Assembly: GCA_934631985.1 (NCBI GenBank)
Contig: CAKTYE010000063.1
Location: 1 to 14,868, forward strand
Length of the DNA stretch: 14,868 bases
Source of the DNA: an uncultured Clostridia bacterium
GTDB taxonomy: Bacteria > Bacillota > Clostridia > Christensenellales > Aristaeellaceae
Direction of reading: 5' to 3'
This document shows positions 12,505-14,868 of the stretch, piece after piece; the first letter of the stretch is position 1, and each line of letters starts with the position of its first letter. A program made the position numbers and the translations under genes. The notes under the pieces were generated by a model. That model had not been told where the DNA came from and did not search any database. It worked only from the letters and a program-made list of their open reading frames with translations.

Positions 12505-13899
12505 ATGAAGTATGTGCTGGCGATCGACATCGGCGCGTCCGGGGGACGGCACATCCTGGGGCATTTGGAGCAGGGCCGGATGGTGATGGAGGAGGTCTAC
12601 CGCTTCCAGAATGGCATGCGGGAGATCAACGGACATCTCTGCTGGCGGCTGGATAAGCTGTGGGAGCATGTGCTGCGCGGCATGGAGGAATGCGGACGGC
12701 AGAGGAAAATCCCCGTGTCGGTGGGCATTGATACCTGGGCGGTGGACTATGTGCTGCTGGACGGCGCGGGCCATCCGCTGGGAGATGCGGTGGCCTATCG
12801 GGATGGACGCACGGCGGGCATGGACGCCAGGCTGGAGGAAACGCTCTCTTTTGCGGAGCTGTATGCCCATACGGGCATTGCAAAGCAGCCCTTCAACACG
12901 GTCTATCAGCTGATGACCACACCGAAGGAGCAGCTGGAACAGGCGGCACACTTCCTGATGGTGCCGGACTACCTGCATTATCTGCTGACTGGCTGCATGG
13001 CAAACGAATACACGAATGCCTCCACAACGGCGCTGCTGAACGCCGCCACGCGGGACTGGGATCAGGACATTCTGGACAGGGCTGGCATTCCGCGGCATAT
13101 TTTCCAAAAGCCGGTGATGCCCGGCACACGTCTGGGCGCGCTGCGGGCGGAGGTGGCCCAGCGGGTCGGCTATGACTGCGACGTGGTGCTTCCCGCCACC
13201 CATGACACGGGCAGCGCCTTTATGGCGGTGCCTGCGGACAGCGACCGGGCGGCGTATCTTTCCAGCGGCACCTGGAGTCTGCTGGGCGTGGAAAACGATG
13301 CGCCACTGACCGGCGTGGAGAGCCTGCAAAGCGGCTTCACCAACGAGGGCGGCTACGGCGGTAAGATCCGTTATCTGAAAAACATGATGGGCATGTGGAT
13401 GCTGCAATCCATCCGTCGGGAACTGGACGACCAGTATACCTTCGCCCGCATGGCGGAAATGGCGGCGGAGAGCGCCCCGGTAAGCTGGCTGGTGGATGTG
13501 ACGGACAATCGCTTCCTTGCCCCCAAGAGCATGCTTTCTGAGGTACAGCGGGCAGTGATCGAGCAAGGCGGTGAGGAGCTGCCCCTGCCGCAGATGCTGC
13601 GCGTGGTGCATCAAAGCCTGGCGCAGGGCTATGCAGACGCGATCACGGCGCTGGAAAAGCTGACGGGCAAGCGCTTTGACACGGTGAACATTGTGGGCGG
13701 CGGCAGTCAGAACAAAACGCTGAACCAGATGACCGCCGATGCAACGGGGCTTCGCGTGGTGACAGGCCCTGCGGAGGGAACGGCGCTGGGCAACCTGATG
13801 GCGCAATGGATCGCCTGCGGGGAGCTTGCCGATCTGGCGCAGGCCCGCGCCATGGAACGGGACAGCTTTGAGGTAACGATTTATTATCCGAAAAAATAA
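12505..13899 (+). CDS. rhaB: Rhamnulokinase
   Basis: The 464-residue protein is a FGGY-family sugar kinase that phosphorylates L-rhamnulose to L-rhamnulose 1-phosphate. It shows the N-terminal phosphate loop DIGASGGR (8-15), GIDTWAVDYVLLD (74-86), the catalytic-base region ATHDTGSAF (231-239, Asp234), YLSSGTWSLLG (251-261) and the C-terminal ATP site VGGGSQN (397-403) with GPAEGTALGN (421-430). GTW and FTNEGG are typical of rhamnulokinase rather than of xylulo- or glycerol kinases. The start at 12505 is behind AAGGAGGG (12489-12496); an upstream ATG at 12406 lies in the terminator and has no fitting site. rhaA follows 13 nt after the stop. Confidence 0.95.
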   Translation: MKYVLAIDIGASGGRHILGHLEQGRMVMEEVYRFQNGMREINGHLCWRLDKLWEHVLRGMEECGRQRKIPVSVGIDTWAVDYVLLDGAGHPLGDAVAYRDGRTAGMDARLEETLSFAELYAHTGIAKQPFNTVYQLMTTPKEQLEQAAHFLMVPDYLHYLLTGCMANEYTNASTTALLNAATRDWDQDILDRAGIPRHIFQKPVMPGTRLGALRAEVAQRVGYDCDVVLPATHDTGSAFMAVPADSDRAAYLSSGTWSLLGVENDAPLTGVESLQSGFTNEGGYGGKIRYLKNMMGMWMLQSIRRELDDQYTFARMAEMAAESAPVSWLVDVTDNRFLAPKSMLSEVQRAVIEQGGEELPLPQMLRVVHQSLAQGYADAITALEKLTGKRFDTVNIVGGGSQNKTLNQMTADATGLRVVTGPAEGTALGNLMAQWIACGELADLAQARAMERDSFEVTIYYPKK

Positions 13900-13912
13900 G
13901 GAGGAACGAACC

Positions 13913-14868
13913 ATGAGCGACATGTTTGCGTATGCCAAGGCGCGCTATGCGGCGATTGGTGTGGATGTGGAGGCAGCGTTTGAAAAGCTGCGCAAAGCGC
14001 CCCTCAACCTGCACTGCTGGCAGGGCGATGATGTGCGCGGCTACGACACCGACCCCAGCAAGCCCCTGACGGGCGGCATTCAGACCACCGGCAACTATCT
14101 GGGCCGCGCCCGTACGCCGGAGGAGCTGATGGCGGACATTGATCTGGTGCTGAAGCTGTGTCCGGGCCAGAAGAAGATGAACCTGCATGCATCCTACGCC
14201 ATTTTTGGCGAGGAAAACGGCGGCTGGGTGGATCGGGACAAGCTGGAGCCGAAGCACTTCAAGAAATGGGTGGATTTCTGCAAGGAGCGGGGGCTGGGCT
14301 GCGATTTCAACCCCACGTTCTTCTCGCATCCCATGTGCGACCCGCTGACGCTGTCCTCGCCCAATGAAAAGACGCGGCGCTTCTGGATTGATCATGGCAA
14401 GGCCTGCATCCGCATCAGTCAGTATCTGGCAGAGGAGCTGGGGCAGCCCTGCGTCATGAACATTTGGACGGGCGACGGCTTCAAGGATATTCCGGCGGAT
14501 CGCATGGGGCCGCGCGTGCGCTACAAGGAAAGCATGGATGAGATTCTTTCCGAGCCGTATGACTTTGCGCTGGTGAAGCCCTGTGTGGAGTCGAAGGTGT
14601 TCGGTATTGGCGTGGAGGCGTACACGGTGGGCAGCGCGGAATATGCGCTGAGCTATGCTGCGATGCATCCGGGCAAGTGCATTCCGCTGATGGACAACGG
14701 ACACTATCATCCCACGGAGGTGGTCAGCGACAAGATCCCCGCGCTGCTGGCCTTCTTCCCGGAAATCGCGCTGCACATCACCCGTCCCATTCGCTGGGAC
14801 AGCGACCATGTGGTGCTGCTGGATGATGAAACGAAGGAGCTGTGCAAGGAGATCGTGCGCTGCGGCGG
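13913..14868 (+). CDS. rhaA: L-rhamnose isomerase, N-terminal three quarters
   Basis: The gene is open to the window edge: 318 complete codons plus two bases of about 420 expected. Translation starts at ATG 13913 behind AAGGAGG. Recognisable features are NLHCWQGDDVRG (32-43), GGIQTTGNYLGRAR (54-67), NLHASYAI (90-97), CDFNPTFFSHPM (130-141) and NIWTGDG (183-189). The metal and catalytic residues of the family follow in order: Glu226 (CVESK), Asp261 (LMDNGH), His288 (ALHIT), and Asp296 and Asp298 (RWDSDHV). The enzyme interconverts L-rhamnose and L-rhamnulose using Mn2+ or similar ions. It is co-transcribed with rhaB. The aldolase (rhaD), transport and mutarotase genes would be expected beyond the right edge. 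Confidence 0.96.
   Translation, partial: MSDMFAYAKARYAAIGVDVEAAFEKLRKAPLNLHCWQGDDVRGYDTDPSKPLTGGIQTTGNYLGRARTPEELMADIDLVLKLCPGQKKMNLHASYAIFGEENGGWVDRDKLEPKHFKKWVDFCKERGLGCDFNPTFFSHPMCDPLTLSSPNEKTRRFWIDHGKACIRISQYLAEELGQPCVMNIWTGDGFKDIPADRMGPRVRYKESMDEILSEPYDFALVKPCVESKVFGIGVEAYTVGSAEYALSYAAMHPGKCIPLMDNGHYHPTEVVSDKIPALLAFFPEIALHITRPIRWDSDHVVLLDDETKELCKEIVRCG

Noticed and set aside
12391..13938. Minus-strand ORF of 515 residues opposite rhaB
   Set aside because: Complementary to a well-supported rhamnulokinase with all motifs; the composition is that of a shadow frame.
13643..14809. Minus-strand ORF of 388 residues near the right edge
   Set aside because: The plus strand here encodes rhaA with all catalytic residues; rhaA has no stop in the window, which can make the shadow look like the main gene.

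Overview
The window is GC-rich chromosomal DNA of a Firmicute, most likely a gut-type Clostridia (Oscillospirales/Christensenellales-like, not resolvable further). This rests on the S4 N-terminus of the clostridial MAVN type, very strong AAGGAGG ribosome binding sites, sigma-A style promoters, a split two-subunit transketolase, and a large serine recombinase remnant of the kind common in these genomes. Most of the DNA is ordinary core and sugar-metabolism sequence. The one visibly decayed, accessory stretch is about 8.55-9.40 kb.

Layout: (1) 1-916, minus strand: rpsD (only its first 19 codons), rpsK and rpsM, the small-subunit alpha-operon genes. They are transcribed leftward from a clear promoter at 1195-1223 through an unusually long structured leader of about 270 nt. 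(2) 1467-4680, plus strand: cca and uvrC, overlapping and translationally coupled. (3) 4787-6226: a secreted L,D-transpeptidase with its own promoter and terminator. (4) 6453-8485: a two-gene operon of an N-acetylhexosamine 1-kinase (NahK-like) and a sugar-phosphate nucleotidyltransferase, closed by a strong two-way terminator. (5) 8545-9482: a scar holding the 3' end of a lost minus-strand gene, a small ORF with a perfect ribosome binding site, and the frameshifted C-terminal third of a large serine recombinase. (6) 9483-11217, minus strand: C- and N-terminal transketolase subunits. (7) 11414-14868, plus strand: an AraC-family regulator, rhamnulokinase (rhaB) and L-rhamnose isomerase (rhaA, running off the window).

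How the genes work together: RhaA and RhaB turn L-rhamnose into L-rhamnulose 1-phosphate, and the AraC-type protein is the obvious candidate regulator. The transketolase pair, divergent from that regulator, runs the non-oxidative pentose phosphate reactions. The kinase/nucleotidyltransferase pair can convert a free N-acetylhexosamine into an NDP-activated sugar. Together these fit an organism living on plant and mucin-derived sugars.

I found no clear new defence, CRISPR or biosynthetic system. The best candidates for something undescribed are the rpsM leader, whose hairpin loop is complementary to the rpsM Shine-Dalgarno (a possible S4-type feedback switch), and the palindromic operator-like site ahead of the L,D-transpeptidase.
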